A stretch of 64,000 bases of DNA from JAOPZW01 sp963764585 (GTDB taxonomy: Bacteria; Actinomycetota; Thermoleophilia; Solirubrobacterales; Solirubrobacteraceae): NCBI GenBank assembly GCA_963764585.1, contig CAVXTB010000008.1:186001-250000 (forward strand). Reading direction: 5' to 3'. Each line of letters starts with the position of its first letter. Position 1 is the first letter of the stretch. A model generated the notes under the pieces. It saw nothing but the letters and a program-made list of their open reading frames with translations. It searched no databases and was not told where the DNA came from. This document shows, piece after piece, positions 48,596 through 56,696 of the stretch. Both the position numbers and the translations under genes were made by a program.

Positions 48596-49536
48596 CCGGG
48601 CGCCCGGCGCCGCGGCGGGTCGGTGCGCAGGCGCTGCGCCAGCTCGCTCAGGCGCCCCCGCGCGAGCGCGAGGAACTCGCGCGAGGCCGGCGACAGCGGC
48701 GCCCCCGCGCGCGCGATGAAGGCGAAGGTGTCGTAGATCGGCTCGTCGAACGGAACCCAGCCCAGGCGCTTGGGCACCCGGCGCCCGAGCGCGAGCAGGA
48801 TCCCGCGCGCGACGATCGTGTCGCCCAGGCCGCGCGCGGCGAGCTCGATCGCGGCCTCGATGTCCTCGACGTCGATCTGCGGCTGGATCGAGACGCCGAC
48901 GCGCTGGGCCAGCTCGGCGAGCTGGCGACGGGTCGGGTCCTCGTTGCCCCAGCTCGCGTCGGGCAGGATCAGCGGCGCCTGCGCGAGCGCCTCGATCGTC
49001 ATCGGCCTGCGCACGTGCGACGCCTCGATCGACGCGTAGACGATCTCGTCGCGCATGATCGGCTCGACCTCGAGGCCGCGGTCGTCGATCGGCAGCGCGA
49101 TCATCCCGGCCTCGAGCTCACCGCGGCGCACCGCCTCGACGACCTCGGAGGAGTTCTGGCCGACGACCCGCACACGCACGCCGGGGTGGCGGCGGCGGAA
49201 CTCGGTCACCAGATCGACGCCGGGGTAGTAGCGCGCGGTGCCCCACGTGCCGAACGTGGCCGTCCCGCCGCGCAGCTCGCGAACCGCCACGACCGACTCG
49301 CGCGCGGCCTCGGCGGCGTCGAGCGTGCGCTCGGCGTGCGGCCGCAGCGCGTGACCCGCCTCGGTCGGCGTCAGCCCGCGCCCGACGCGCTGGAACAGCC
49401 GCACCCCGAGCTCGGCCTCCAGCCGGCGGACCTGCTCGGACAGCGACGGCTGGGCGAGATGCAGCTCCTCCGCGGCCGCGGAGAACGAGCCGCGGCGGAA
49501 CGCTGCGAGGAAGTATTGGAGCTGTTGTAACGTCAA
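48592..49536 (-). CDS. LysR-family transcriptional regulator
   Basis: A 314-residue LysR protein. Residues 1-60 form the helix-turn-helix: LQQLQYFLAAFRRGSFSAAAEELHLAQPSLSEQVRRLEAELGVRLFQR. The substrate-binding domain (about 90-295) follows (FGTWGTARYYPGVDLVTEFRRRHPGV, GMIALPIDDRGLEVEP, AAIELAARGLGDTIVARG). It faces a 38-residue ORF and a transporter remnant across about 50 bp, which is probably its original target region. The ligand is unknown. Confidence 0.92.
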   Translation of the reverse strand: MTLQQLQYFLAAFRRGSFSAAAEELHLAQPSLSEQVRRLEAELGVRLFQRVGRGLTPTEAGHALRPHAERTLDAAEAARESVVAVRELRGGTATFGTWGTARYYPGVDLVTEFRRRHPGVRVRVVGQNSSEVVEAVRRGELEAGMIALPIDDRGLEVEPIMRDEIVYASIEASHVRRPMTIEALAQAPLILPDASWGNEDPTRRQLAELAQRVGVSIQPQIDVEDIEAAIELAARGLGDTIVARGILLALGRRVPKRLGWVPFDEPIYDTFAFIARAGAPLSPASREFLALARGRLSELAQRLRTDPPRRRAPG

Positions 49537-49587
49537 GGCGTAACCTTGAGGAGTCGCAGGTAATCAAGGCTAGAGGAACGGGAACAT

Positions 49588-49704
49588 ATGTCCGATCATG
49601 TAGGTATGTTCTCTCTCTTCTCCCTCCTCGCCGCCATCGGTGTGGTCGACGTCCTGGCACTTCGCTATGGCGCCGACAGCCGCCGCGACGAGCGCAACCT
49701 CTAG
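49588..49704 (+). CDS. Possible 38-residue single-helix membrane peptide
   Basis: ATG 49588 to TAG 49702-49704, preceded by a good GAGGAACG Shine-Dalgarno at 49573-49580. The peptide MSDHVGMFSLFSLLAAIGV continues VDVLALRYGADSRRDERNL: one hydrophobic helix followed by a charged tail. It is divergent from the LysR gene. No homologue recognised. It may be a genuine small protein or a leftover of the LysR-controlled transporter. Confidence 0.45.
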   Translation: MSDHVGMFSLFSLLAAIGVVDVLALRYGADSRRDERNL

Positions 49705-49711
49705 TACTTAA

Positions 49712-49963
49712 CACGGGCGCGGCGTCGTCCTGTGCCTCCTTTCGGCCGTCGGCTTCGGGCTCATGGCCATCTTCGCGAAAGAGGCCTACCGCAACGGCGT
49801 CTCCGTGACCACTCTGCTGGCGCTCCTCTCCACGGCCGGCGGAGCGCTCGTGCTCATCGCCGTGATCCTGCTGGCGGCTAAGGTGCGACTACGTGCCCCT
49901 TCCGCTCAAGCCCCCGCTCCTGCCCCAGCTCGCGCGCTCGCGAGCCAGCCTGCCGGAGGGTGA
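49712..49963 (+). pseudogene. N-terminal remnant of an EamA/DMT-family transporter
   Basis: In the frame that opens after TAA 49709-49711, the translation GVVLCLLSAVGFGLMAIFAK, then EAYRNGVSVTTLLALLSTAGGALVLIAVILL, matches the first two helices of EamA/DMT transporters. It lacks a normal start before ATG 49763, and after about 55 residues it runs into the DNA ligase gene in another frame. The other helices of the transporter are absent. It is probably a deletion remnant next to its LysR regulator. Confidence 0.55.
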
Positions 49964-50816
49964 CGGCTGGGCCTACGAGCCCAAGTACGACGGCTTTCGC
50001 GCCGTCGCGTTCGTCGACGGCGACGAGACCTACCTGCAGTCGCGCAACGGCAAGCCGCTGAGCCGCTACTTCCCCGAGCTGCAGTTCCCGCCCGGCCGCT
50101 ACGTGCTCGACGGCGAGATCGTCGCCAGCTCGTTCGACACGCTCGGCCAGCGCATCCACCCGGCGGCCTCGCGGATCGCGCGCCTCGCCGAGGAGACGCC
50201 GGCCACCTACTACGCCTTCGACCTGCTGTCGCTCGACGACGAGGTCCTCATCGAGCGCTCCTACGACGAGCGCCGCGCGGCGCTCGAGAAGCTCGTCACC
50301 GCGCCGGTGATGCTCACCGACGTGGTGCGCAAGGCCGCCGACGCCGAGCACTGGCTGCACGAGGCCGAGGGCGTGATCGCCAAGGAGGCGAGCGCGCCGT
50401 ATCGCCCCGGCGAGCGCGTCGGGATGATCAAGGTCAAGCGCGTGCGCACGGTCGACGCGGTCGTGATGGGCTGGCGCCCGGGCAAGGCCGAGCGCACCGT
50501 CGGCGCGATCATCCTCGGCCTCTACGACGGCAAGCGCCTGCGCGAGGTCGGCCACTCCAGCGGCTTCACGGCCAAGGAGAAGCGCGAGCTGGTCGACAAG
50601 TTCGCCCCGTACGAGACCGGCGAGCGCGGCAGCGGCGAGCCGAGCCGCTGGACGCAGGGGCGCGAGCTCGAGTGGGTCGCCATGCGGCCCGAGCTCGTCG
50701 TGGAGATCACCTTCGACCACGTCTCCGACGGGCGCATCCGCCACGGATCGAAGGTCCAGCGCTGGCGCGACGACAAGGCCCCGGAGGCCTGCACGGTGGA
50801 TCAGCTCGACCAGTAG
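49893..50816 (+). CDS. ATP-dependent DNA ligase (stand-alone LigC-like)
   Basis: A 307-residue ligase from GTG 49893. Motif I is YEPKYDGFRAV with the adenylated Lys31. Further motifs are YVLDGEIVA, YYAFDLLSLD, EGVIAKEASAPY and GMIKVKRVRTVDAVVMGW. An OB-fold segment follows (VGAIILGLYDGKRLREVGHSSGF), ending in ITFDHVSDGRIRHGSKVQRWRDDK. It seals DNA nicks; LigC-type enzymes act in repair or in non-homologous end joining with a separate polymerase. A matching polymerase-domain gene lies nearby at 54568-55596. No Ku gene is seen in the window. Confidence 0.92.
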   Translation: MPLPLKPPLLPQLARSRASLPEGDGWAYEPKYDGFRAVAFVDGDETYLQSRNGKPLSRYFPELQFPPGRYVLDGEIVASSFDTLGQRIHPAASRIARLAEETPATYYAFDLLSLDDEVLIERSYDERRAALEKLVTAPVMLTDVVRKAADAEHWLHEAEGVIAKEASAPYRPGERVGMIKVKRVRTVDAVVMGWRPGKAERTVGAIILGLYDGKRLREVGHSSGFTAKEKRELVDKFAPYETGERGSGEPSRWTQGRELEWVAMRPELVVEITFDHVSDGRIRHGSKVQRWRDDKAPEACTVDQLDQ

Positions 50817-50825
50817 AGTCGGGCA

Positions 50826-52274
50826 GTGGGGCGCGCGCAACGAAGCGTGTCGGTGACAACGGGGGACTTCGGCGAGGCATTCGACGAGTTCCCCGACGGG
50901 CTGAGCATCCTGCGCGCGCTGCGCGACGACTCGGGCACGATCGTCGACTTCGTCGCCACCTACGCCAACGCGGCGCTCGAGCGGATCAGCGGCATGCGGA
51001 TCGACGAGATCGTCGACCACCGGCTGCTCGAGTTCGTCCCCGCCTTCCGCGACGGCGGCCCGTTCGACGCCTACCGCGAGGTCGTCGACACCGGCGTGCC
51101 GTGGGAGATGGAGGTCGCCTTCGACGGCGCGGTCGGCAGCGGCTACGTGCGCGGCGTCTTCGAGATGCGCGCGGTGCGGCTGGGCGACGGAGTGCTCGTG
51201 ACCTACCGCGACGTCACCAGCCTGCGCCGGGCCCAGGACGCCGTGCGGCGGATGGCGGCGATCGTCGAGTCCACCGACGACGCCATCGTGGGCGCCGACC
51301 GCGCCGGGCTCATCACGCACTGGAACCCCGGCGCCGAGCGCCTGCTCGGCTACACGCAGGACGAGATCCTCGGGCGCCCCGTGCGCACGCTCGTGCTCGA
51401 CGACGACTTCCGCGAGCAGAACGACCGCTTCGGCGCCGTCCTGTCCGGGCTGCGCGTCGAGCGCATCGAGACGCAGTGGGTGCGCAAGGACGGCGGGCTG
51501 GTCGACGTCGTGCTCACCGCCTCGCCGATGCTCGATCGCGGCGGCGCGGTCATCGGCGCATCGGCGGTCGTCCACGACATCACCGCGCGCAAGCGCGACG
51601 AGGCCGAGCTGCGCCGCTCGCACGCAGAGCTCGAGCGCTTCGCCGACATCGCCGCGCACGACCTGCGCGAGCCGCTGATGGCCATCACCCAGCTCACCGC
51701 GCTGCTCGAGCGCGGCGTCGAGAGCCAGCGCGCGGAGATCATCGCCAACCTGCGCGCCGCCACCGCGCATGGCTGCCGTCTGGTCGACGGCCTGCTCGAC
51801 CTGGCGCGCATCGGCCGCGGCGCGGCGCCCGAGCGGCGCGTCGACCTGCGGCGCATGATCGACGACCTGCTCGACACGCTCGCGCCCCAGATCGACGCCG
51901 CCGGGGCGCGGATCGAGGTCGGCCCGCTGCCGACGGTGCTCGGCGTCGAGGGCGAGCTCGCGCGCGTCTTCCAGAACCTGCTGGTCAACGCGCTGAAGTT
52001 CCGCGGCGCCGCGCCGCCCGTCATCGAGGTCAGCGCCGCGCGCGGTCCGGGCGAGTGGACGCTGACCGTGCGCGACAACGGCCCGGGCGTCAGCGAGCGC
52101 AACCGCGAGCGCGTCTTCGACCTCTTCGCGCGCGCGCACTCCGACGATGCGGCGCCCGGCAACGGCCTCGGCCTGGCGGTCTGCCGCAAGGTCGTCGAGC
52201 TGCACGGCGGGCGCATCTGGGTCGAGCCCGCACCCGGCGGGGGCAGCGCCTTCCGCCTCGCGCTGCCCGCCTGA
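50826..52274 (+). CDS. PAS-domain sensor histidine kinase
   Basis: A 482-residue soluble kinase from GTG 50826. There are two PAS domains (about 15-130 and 145-260: FDEFPDGLSILRALRDD; IVESTDDAIVGADRAGLITHWNPGAERLLGYTQDEILGR). The HisKA phosphoacceptor His278 lies in FADIAAHDLREPLMAI. The ATPase domain shows FQNLLVNALKFRG (N box), VRDNGPGVSERNRERVFDLFARAH (G1/F) and NGLGLAVCRKVVELHGGRIWV (G2). There is no transmembrane helix, so it senses an internal signal. No response regulator is adjacent. It resembles phytochrome-type kinases in the HDLREPL motif. Confidence 0.9.
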   Translation: MGRAQRSVSVTTGDFGEAFDEFPDGLSILRALRDDSGTIVDFVATYANAALERISGMRIDEIVDHRLLEFVPAFRDGGPFDAYREVVDTGVPWEMEVAFDGAVGSGYVRGVFEMRAVRLGDGVLVTYRDVTSLRRAQDAVRRMAAIVESTDDAIVGADRAGLITHWNPGAERLLGYTQDEILGRPVRTLVLDDDFREQNDRFGAVLSGLRVERIETQWVRKDGGLVDVVLTASPMLDRGGAVIGASAVVHDITARKRDEAELRRSHAELERFADIAAHDLREPLMAITQLTALLERGVESQRAEIIANLRAATAHGCRLVDGLLDLARIGRGAAPERRVDLRRMIDDLLDTLAPQIDAAGARIEVGPLPTVLGVEGELARVFQNLLVNALKFRGAAPPVIEVSAARGPGEWTLTVRDNGPGVSERNRERVFDLFARAHSDDAAPGNGLGLAVCRKVVELHGGRIWVEPAPGGGSAFRLALPA

Positions 52275-52326
52275 GTGCGGTTTCTCACAGGATCGATTCG
52301 ACGGCGCGGACGCTCCTTTGGGGGAT

Positions 52327-54024
52327 ATGCGCGTCCTCTTTCTCGTTTCCGCCCACAACAGCCTCAGCCAGCGCGCCTGGATCGCGCTCACCGAGCTGGG
52401 ACACGACGTGGAGGTGGCCGTCGTCGACTCCGCCGCAGCGATGGAGTCAGCGGTCGCCGAGCACCGGCCACAGCTGATCGTCTGTCCCTTCCTGAAGAAG
52501 TTCATCCCCGAGTCGATCTGGTCGCAGCACCGCTGCCTGGTCGTGCACCCGGGCCCGCGCGGCGATCGCGGCCCCTCGTCCCTGGACTGGGCCATCGAGC
52601 TCGGCATGGAGGACTGGGGCGTGACCGTGCTGGAGGCCAACGGCGACGCCGACGCGGGCGACGTCTGGGCAAGCCGGACGTTCCCCATGCGCGACGCCGG
52701 CAAGAGCAGCCTGTACCGCCACGAGGTCCGGCGCGCGGCGATCGACGCGCTGCTCGAGGCGATCGACAACGTTGTCAGCGAGCGCGCGCCCGAGGCGCAG
52801 GCGACGGGGGTGGCACGCCCGCTGATGCGCCAGGACGTGCGCGCGATCGACTGGCTCTCGGACGAGACCGACGCGGTGGTTCGCAAGATCCGCGCCGGCG
52901 AGGGCCACCCCGGCGTGCTCGACGCGATCGCCGGCATCGAGGTCCACCTCTTCGGCGCCCATCCCGAGCGCGAGCTGCGCGGCCGCCCCGGCGAGATCAT
53001 CGCCCAGCGCGACGGCGCGATCTGCCGCGCGACGCGCGACGGCGCGGTCTGGATCAGCCACCTCAAGCAGCCCGACGCGTTCAAGCTCCCGGCCACGGGC
53101 GTGCTCGCGCACGCCGGCCACGAGGTCGCCGCGCCGGAGGTCCCGGTGCCGATCGACGCGCCGCCCTACGTCTACCGCGAGATCCGCTACGAGGAGCGCG
53201 CGGGGGTCGGCTACCTGCACTTCGACTTCTACAACGGCGCGATGAGCACCGGCCAGTGCCGGCGCCTGCGCGAGGCCTACGAGTACGCCCGCTCGCGGTC
53301 GCAGACCAAGGTCATCGCGCTCATGGGCGGCGAGGACTTCTTCTCCAACGGCATCCACCTGAACGTGATCGAGGCCGCGGAGGACCCCGCGATCGAGTCG
53401 TGGTGGAACCTGCTGGCGATCGACGACGTCGTGCGCGACATCGTCGAGACCGACTCGCACGTCGTGATCTCGGCGCTGGCCGGCGACGCCGCCGCCGGCG
53501 GCGTGCCGTTCGCGCTCGCCGCCGACTACGTGTTGGCGCGCGAGGACGTCGTGCTGAACCCCTACTACCAGCACATGGGCGGGCTGTACGGGTCGGAGTA
53601 CTGGACCTACCTGCTGCCCCGCCGCGTGGGCGGAGAGCTGACCGCCCGGCTCACGAGCGCGCCGTTCACGGCGGTGGGCGCGAGGCAGGCCGTCGATCTC
53701 GGGCTGCTCGACGCGGCGTTCGGCGCGACCGCGGACGCCTTCCGCGCGCGGGTCGGCCGCATGGCCGAGTGGCTGGCGCGCGACAGCGACGTCGACCGCT
53801 GGCTTGCGTCCAAGCGGCGCCGCCGCGCCCGCGACGAGCAGATCAAGCCGCTCGGCGTGTATCGCAAGCAGGAGCTCGCCCGCTCGCACGAGTGCTTCTT
53901 CGGCGAGGACCGCAGCTACCACGAGGCGCGCCAGCGCTTCGTCTACAAGCTCGGCGCGCCGTGCGCGGTGACGGCCGCGCCCCGCCTGGACGTGCCGGAT
54001 GCGGTGACCGCCCTCCAGCGATGA
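52327..54024 (+). CDS. hypX: HypX/HoxX-like NiFe-hydrogenase CO-ligand maturase
   Basis: A 565-residue two-domain protein. Residues 1-270 are a formyltransferase-like domain: MRVLFLVSAHNSLSQRAWIALT, CPFLKKFIPESIW, HPGPRGDRGPSSLDWAI. Residues about 300-545 are an enoyl-CoA hydratase/isomerase-like domain: TKVIALMGGEDFFSNGIHLNVIEAA, VISALAGDAAAGGVPFALAADYVLAREDVVLNPYYQHMGG. This is the domain order of HypX (HoxX), which uses N10-formyl-THF to make CO for the active site of O2-tolerant NiFe hydrogenases. No hydrogenase structural gene or hypABCDEF gene is in the window. It overlaps the next gene by 4 bp (ATGA at 54021). Confidence 0.85.
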   Translation: MRVLFLVSAHNSLSQRAWIALTELGHDVEVAVVDSAAAMESAVAEHRPQLIVCPFLKKFIPESIWSQHRCLVVHPGPRGDRGPSSLDWAIELGMEDWGVTVLEANGDADAGDVWASRTFPMRDAGKSSLYRHEVRRAAIDALLEAIDNVVSERAPEAQATGVARPLMRQDVRAIDWLSDETDAVVRKIRAGEGHPGVLDAIAGIEVHLFGAHPERELRGRPGEIIAQRDGAICRATRDGAVWISHLKQPDAFKLPATGVLAHAGHEVAAPEVPVPIDAPPYVYREIRYEERAGVGYLHFDFYNGAMSTGQCRRLREAYEYARSRSQTKVIALMGGEDFFSNGIHLNVIEAAEDPAIESWWNLLAIDDVVRDIVETDSHVVISALAGDAAAGGVPFALAADYVLAREDVVLNPYYQHMGGLYGSEYWTYLLPRRVGGELTARLTSAPFTAVGARQAVDLGLLDAAFGATADAFRARVGRMAEWLARDSDVDRWLASKRRRRARDEQIKPLGVYRKQELARSHECFFGEDRSYHEARQRFVYKLGAPCAVTAAPRLDVPDAVTALQR

Positions 54025-54599
54025 GCGACATCGCGCCGGTGTTCGGGGTGCTCGCGGCGCTCGCGGGCGTCGCCAACACGATTCCGTACGTCCGCGACAT
54101 CGCCCGCGGCACGACGCGCCCGCACCGAGGGGCGTGGTTGATCTGGTCGGCGCTGGCGATCGTCGTGTACAGCTCCCAACGCGCAGACGGAGCCACGTGG
54201 AGCCTGCTCATGACGGCCGTCCAGGCGGTCCTCACGACGCTCGTCTTCGTCCTGGCGATCCGTCGTGGCGAAGGCGGGGTCAGCGCGAGCGACACGATCA
54301 TGATCGGGCTGGCCGCTGCGGGCGTGGTCGGCTGGATCGTCGCCGACGAGCCGCTGCTCGCCACGACCGCGGTGGTCGCAGCAGACCTGCTCGCGGTGGT
54401 CATGATGGCGCCGAAGACGTACCGCGATCCAGGTTCCGAGACGCTCGCCACGTACGCGCTGGCCAGCCTCGCAGGCGCGCTGGCCGTCGGCGCCGTGGGC
54501 GCGCCAGACCTCTCGCTGCTGCTGTATCCGGTCTACTTCTGCGCAGTCAACGCCGCGATCGCGATCCTCATTCGCCAGCGGCGCGCGGCGCTCGCTTAG
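54021..54599 (+). CDS. Multi-helix membrane protein, PQ-loop/SemiSWEET-like region
   Basis: A 192-residue membrane protein with about six or seven hydrophobic helices. The first part (VFGVLAALAGVANTIPYVRDIARGTTRPHRGAWLIW) resembles the PQ-loop-type helix pair of SemiSWEET-like proteins, with a P-Y motif and the TRPHRGAWLIW segment; a second, weaker copy may lie at PKTYRDPGSETLATYAL. Transport of a small solute is possible. It is translationally coupled to hypX. Its 3' end overlaps the convergent polymerase gene by 32 bp. Confidence 0.68.
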   Translation: MSDIAPVFGVLAALAGVANTIPYVRDIARGTTRPHRGAWLIWSALAIVVYSSQRADGATWSLLMTAVQAVLTTLVFVLAIRRGEGGVSASDTIMIGLAAAGVVGWIVADEPLLATTAVVAADLLAVVMMAPKTYRDPGSETLATYALASLAGALAVGAVGAPDLSLLLYPVYFCAVNAAIAILIRQRRAALA

Positions 54600-55596
54600 C
54601 CCGGCTGGGCTGCACCCGCCGCGGCTCGCCCTCCTGCTTGGCGAAGTGCGGCGGCCACGGCGCGTCGCCGAGGCCGCCCTCCTCGTCGCGGCGGGCGAGG
54701 TCGAGCAGCTCGTCGAGCGAGTGGTGGACGTCGTCGATCGTCTCGCTGGGATCGCCGACCTCGCGCAGGCGGGTGGGCACCGTGTCGATGCGCAGGTCCT
54801 CGGGCTCGACGTCGGCCACCTCGTCCCAGCGCAGCGGGCACGAGACCTTCGCGTCGGGCACCGCGCGCACCGAGTACTGCGAGGCGACCGTGCGGTCGCG
54901 CGCGTTCTGGTTGTAGTCCAGGAAGACGCCGACGCGCTCCTCCTTCCACCACGCCGTCGTCGCGCGGCCGGGCATGCGGCGCTCGACCTCGCGCGCGAGC
55001 GCCAGGGCGGCGCGGCGCACCTCGGTGAACGACCAGCGCGGCTCGATGCGCACGTTGACGTGGATGCCGCGCGAGCCGCTCGTCTTCGGGAAGCCGAGGA
55101 TCCCGTGCTCGCGCAGCACCTCTCCCGCGCAGAGCGCGACCTCGCGCACCTCGCCCCACTCGACGCCGGGCGTCGGGTCGAGGTCGATGCGCAGCTCGTC
55201 GGGATGGTCGAGGTCGCTGCGGCGCACCGGCCACGGGTTCCAGTCGATGTTGCCGAGGTTGACCGCCCAGATCAGGTGGGCGGCGTCGTTGGGCACGAGC
55301 TCGGTCGCGCTGCGCCCGGAGGGGAAGTGGACCGTCGCGGTCTGCATCCACTCGGGTCGCTTCTCGGGGACGCGCTTCTGGAAGAAGACCTCGCCGGTGA
55401 TGCCGTCCTTCCAGCGCTTGAGCACGGTCGGGCGGTCGTAGAGGCCGCGGATCGTCCCCTGCGCGCACTCCAGGTAGTAGTTGACGAGGTCGAGCTTCGT
55501 CCATCCAGCCTCGGGAAAGAAGACCTTGCCGGGGCTCGAGATGCGCAGCTCGTGGCCGCTGACCTCGAGCGTCGTGTACTCCTTCGCGGCAGCCAT
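54568..55596 (-). CDS. LigD-type primase-polymerase (PolDom) protein
   Basis: A 342-residue protein corresponding to the polymerase domain of LigD, here as a stand-alone gene: LRISSPGKVFFPEAGWTKLDLVNYYLE, VFFQKRVPEKRPEW, the catalytic Asp pair in ELRIDLDPTPGVEWGEV, KTSGSRGIHVNVRIEP, VGVFLDYNQNARDRTVASQYSVRAVPDAKVSCPL and LRWDEV. It adds nucleotides at double-strand ends in bacterial end joining. ATG 55596 is chosen; ATG 55611 overlaps the divergent glycerate kinase start. The C-terminus is a basic tail (RVQPSRAKRAPRAAGE). Confidence 0.9.
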   Translation of the reverse strand: MAAAKEYTTLEVSGHELRISSPGKVFFPEAGWTKLDLVNYYLECAQGTIRGLYDRPTVLKRWKDGITGEVFFQKRVPEKRPEWMQTATVHFPSGRSATELVPNDAAHLIWAVNLGNIDWNPWPVRRSDLDHPDELRIDLDPTPGVEWGEVREVALCAGEVLREHGILGFPKTSGSRGIHVNVRIEPRWSFTEVRRAALALAREVERRMPGRATTAWWKEERVGVFLDYNQNARDRTVASQYSVRAVPDAKVSCPLRWDEVADVEPEDLRIDTVPTRLREVGDPSETIDDVHHSLDELLDLARRDEEGGLGDAPWPPHFAKQEGEPRRVQPSRAKRAPRAAGE

Positions 55597-55609
55597 GGCT
55601 ACCGAAAGC

Positions 55610-56614
55610 ATGACCGACCGCCCGGTGCTGGTCGCGCCGGACGGCTTCAAGGGCACGTTCCGCGCGACCGAGGTCGCGGGAGCGATCGGGCGCGGCCTGG
55701 AGTCCGCGGGCCTGCGACCGCCCGACCTGTGCCCGGTCGCCGACGGCGGGCACGGCACGATGGAGGTCCTGCTCACCGCGCTGGGCGGCGAGACCGCGGC
55801 GGCGCGCGTGCACGACCCGCTGGGGCGCGAGATCGAGGCCGCCTTCGCGCTGATCGAGGACGGCGGCACGGCGATCGTCGAGATGGCGCGGGCCAGCGGG
55901 CTGGCGCTGCTCGATGAGCGTGAGCGCGACGCGGAGGCCGCCTCGACGCGCGGCACCGGCGAGCTGATCGTCGCGGCCGTCGAGGCGGGCGCGCAGGTCG
56001 TGCTCGTCGCCTGCGGCGGGAGCGCCACGACCGACGGCGGGCTGGGAGCGATCGAGGCGATCGAGGATGCCGGCGGCCTGCGCGGCGCGCGGATCGTCTG
56101 CGTGTGCGACGTGCGCGTCCCGTTCGAGCGCGCCGCGATCGTCTTCGGGCCGCAGAAGGGCGCGGATAGCGCGGCGGTCAAGCGGCTGACGAGGCGGCTC
56201 AATGCGCTCGCCTTGAAGCTCCCGCGCGACCCGCGCGGCGAGCCGATGACCGGCTGCGCGGGCGGCCTGAGCGGCGGCTTGTGGGCGCAGTACCGCGCGG
56301 CGCTCGAGCCGGGCGCGACGTTCGTGCTGCACGCCCTGGACTTCGACGCGCGCCTGCGCGCCGCGCGCGCGGTCATCGTCGGCGAGGGGCGCATCGACGA
56401 GCAGACGCTGCAGGGCAAGGTCCCCGGCGAGGTCGCCACGCGCGCGCGCCAGGGCGGCGTGCCGTGCTTCGCGATCGTCGGGCGCAACGATCTCGGCGCC
56501 TTCGGCGCGCGCATGCTCGACATCCAGCGCATCGTCGAGGCGCCCGACCTGGATGCGATGGCGGCCGCGGCGGCATCGCTGGCCGACGTGATCGCGCCCA
56601 CCGTCCCGCCCTGA
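55610..56614 (+). CDS. Glycerate kinase (GlxK/GarK family)
   Basis: A 334-residue glycerate kinase: VLVAPDGFKGTFRATEVAGAIGRGLES, CPVADGGHGTMEVL, AIVEMARASGLALL, GTGELIVAAVEAGAQVVLVACGGSATTDGG, FGPQKGADSAAVKRLTRRL, GGLSGGLWAQYRA and VIVGEGRIDEQTLQGKVPGEVA. It phosphorylates D-glycerate to 2-phosphoglycerate with ATP. ATG 55610 starts at the first conserved residues and diverges from the polymerase gene with 13 bp between the start codons. Confidence 0.93.
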   Translation: MTDRPVLVAPDGFKGTFRATEVAGAIGRGLESAGLRPPDLCPVADGGHGTMEVLLTALGGETAAARVHDPLGREIEAAFALIEDGGTAIVEMARASGLALLDERERDAEAASTRGTGELIVAAVEAGAQVVLVACGGSATTDGGLGAIEAIEDAGGLRGARIVCVCDVRVPFERAAIVFGPQKGADSAAVKRLTRRLNALALKLPRDPRGEPMTGCAGGLSGGLWAQYRAALEPGATFVLHALDFDARLRAARAVIVGEGRIDEQTLQGKVPGEVATRARQGGVPCFAIVGRNDLGAFGARMLDIQRIVEAPDLDAMAAAAASLADVIAPTVPP

Positions 56615-56696
56615 GGGCGCATCGTGCACCCTAGGCAGGACAGCGCCGAACCTCGCCCCTCGCGGGCGATTTGACCGTCGACCTACCATCAAAGCC

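Noticed and set aside
49878..53096. A 1072-codon open frame on the minus strand
   Set aside because: It lies antisense to the DNA ligase, PAS kinase and hypX genes. Its translation is Arg/Ala/Asp/Val-rich with no motifs, a normal side effect of high GC at third codon positions.
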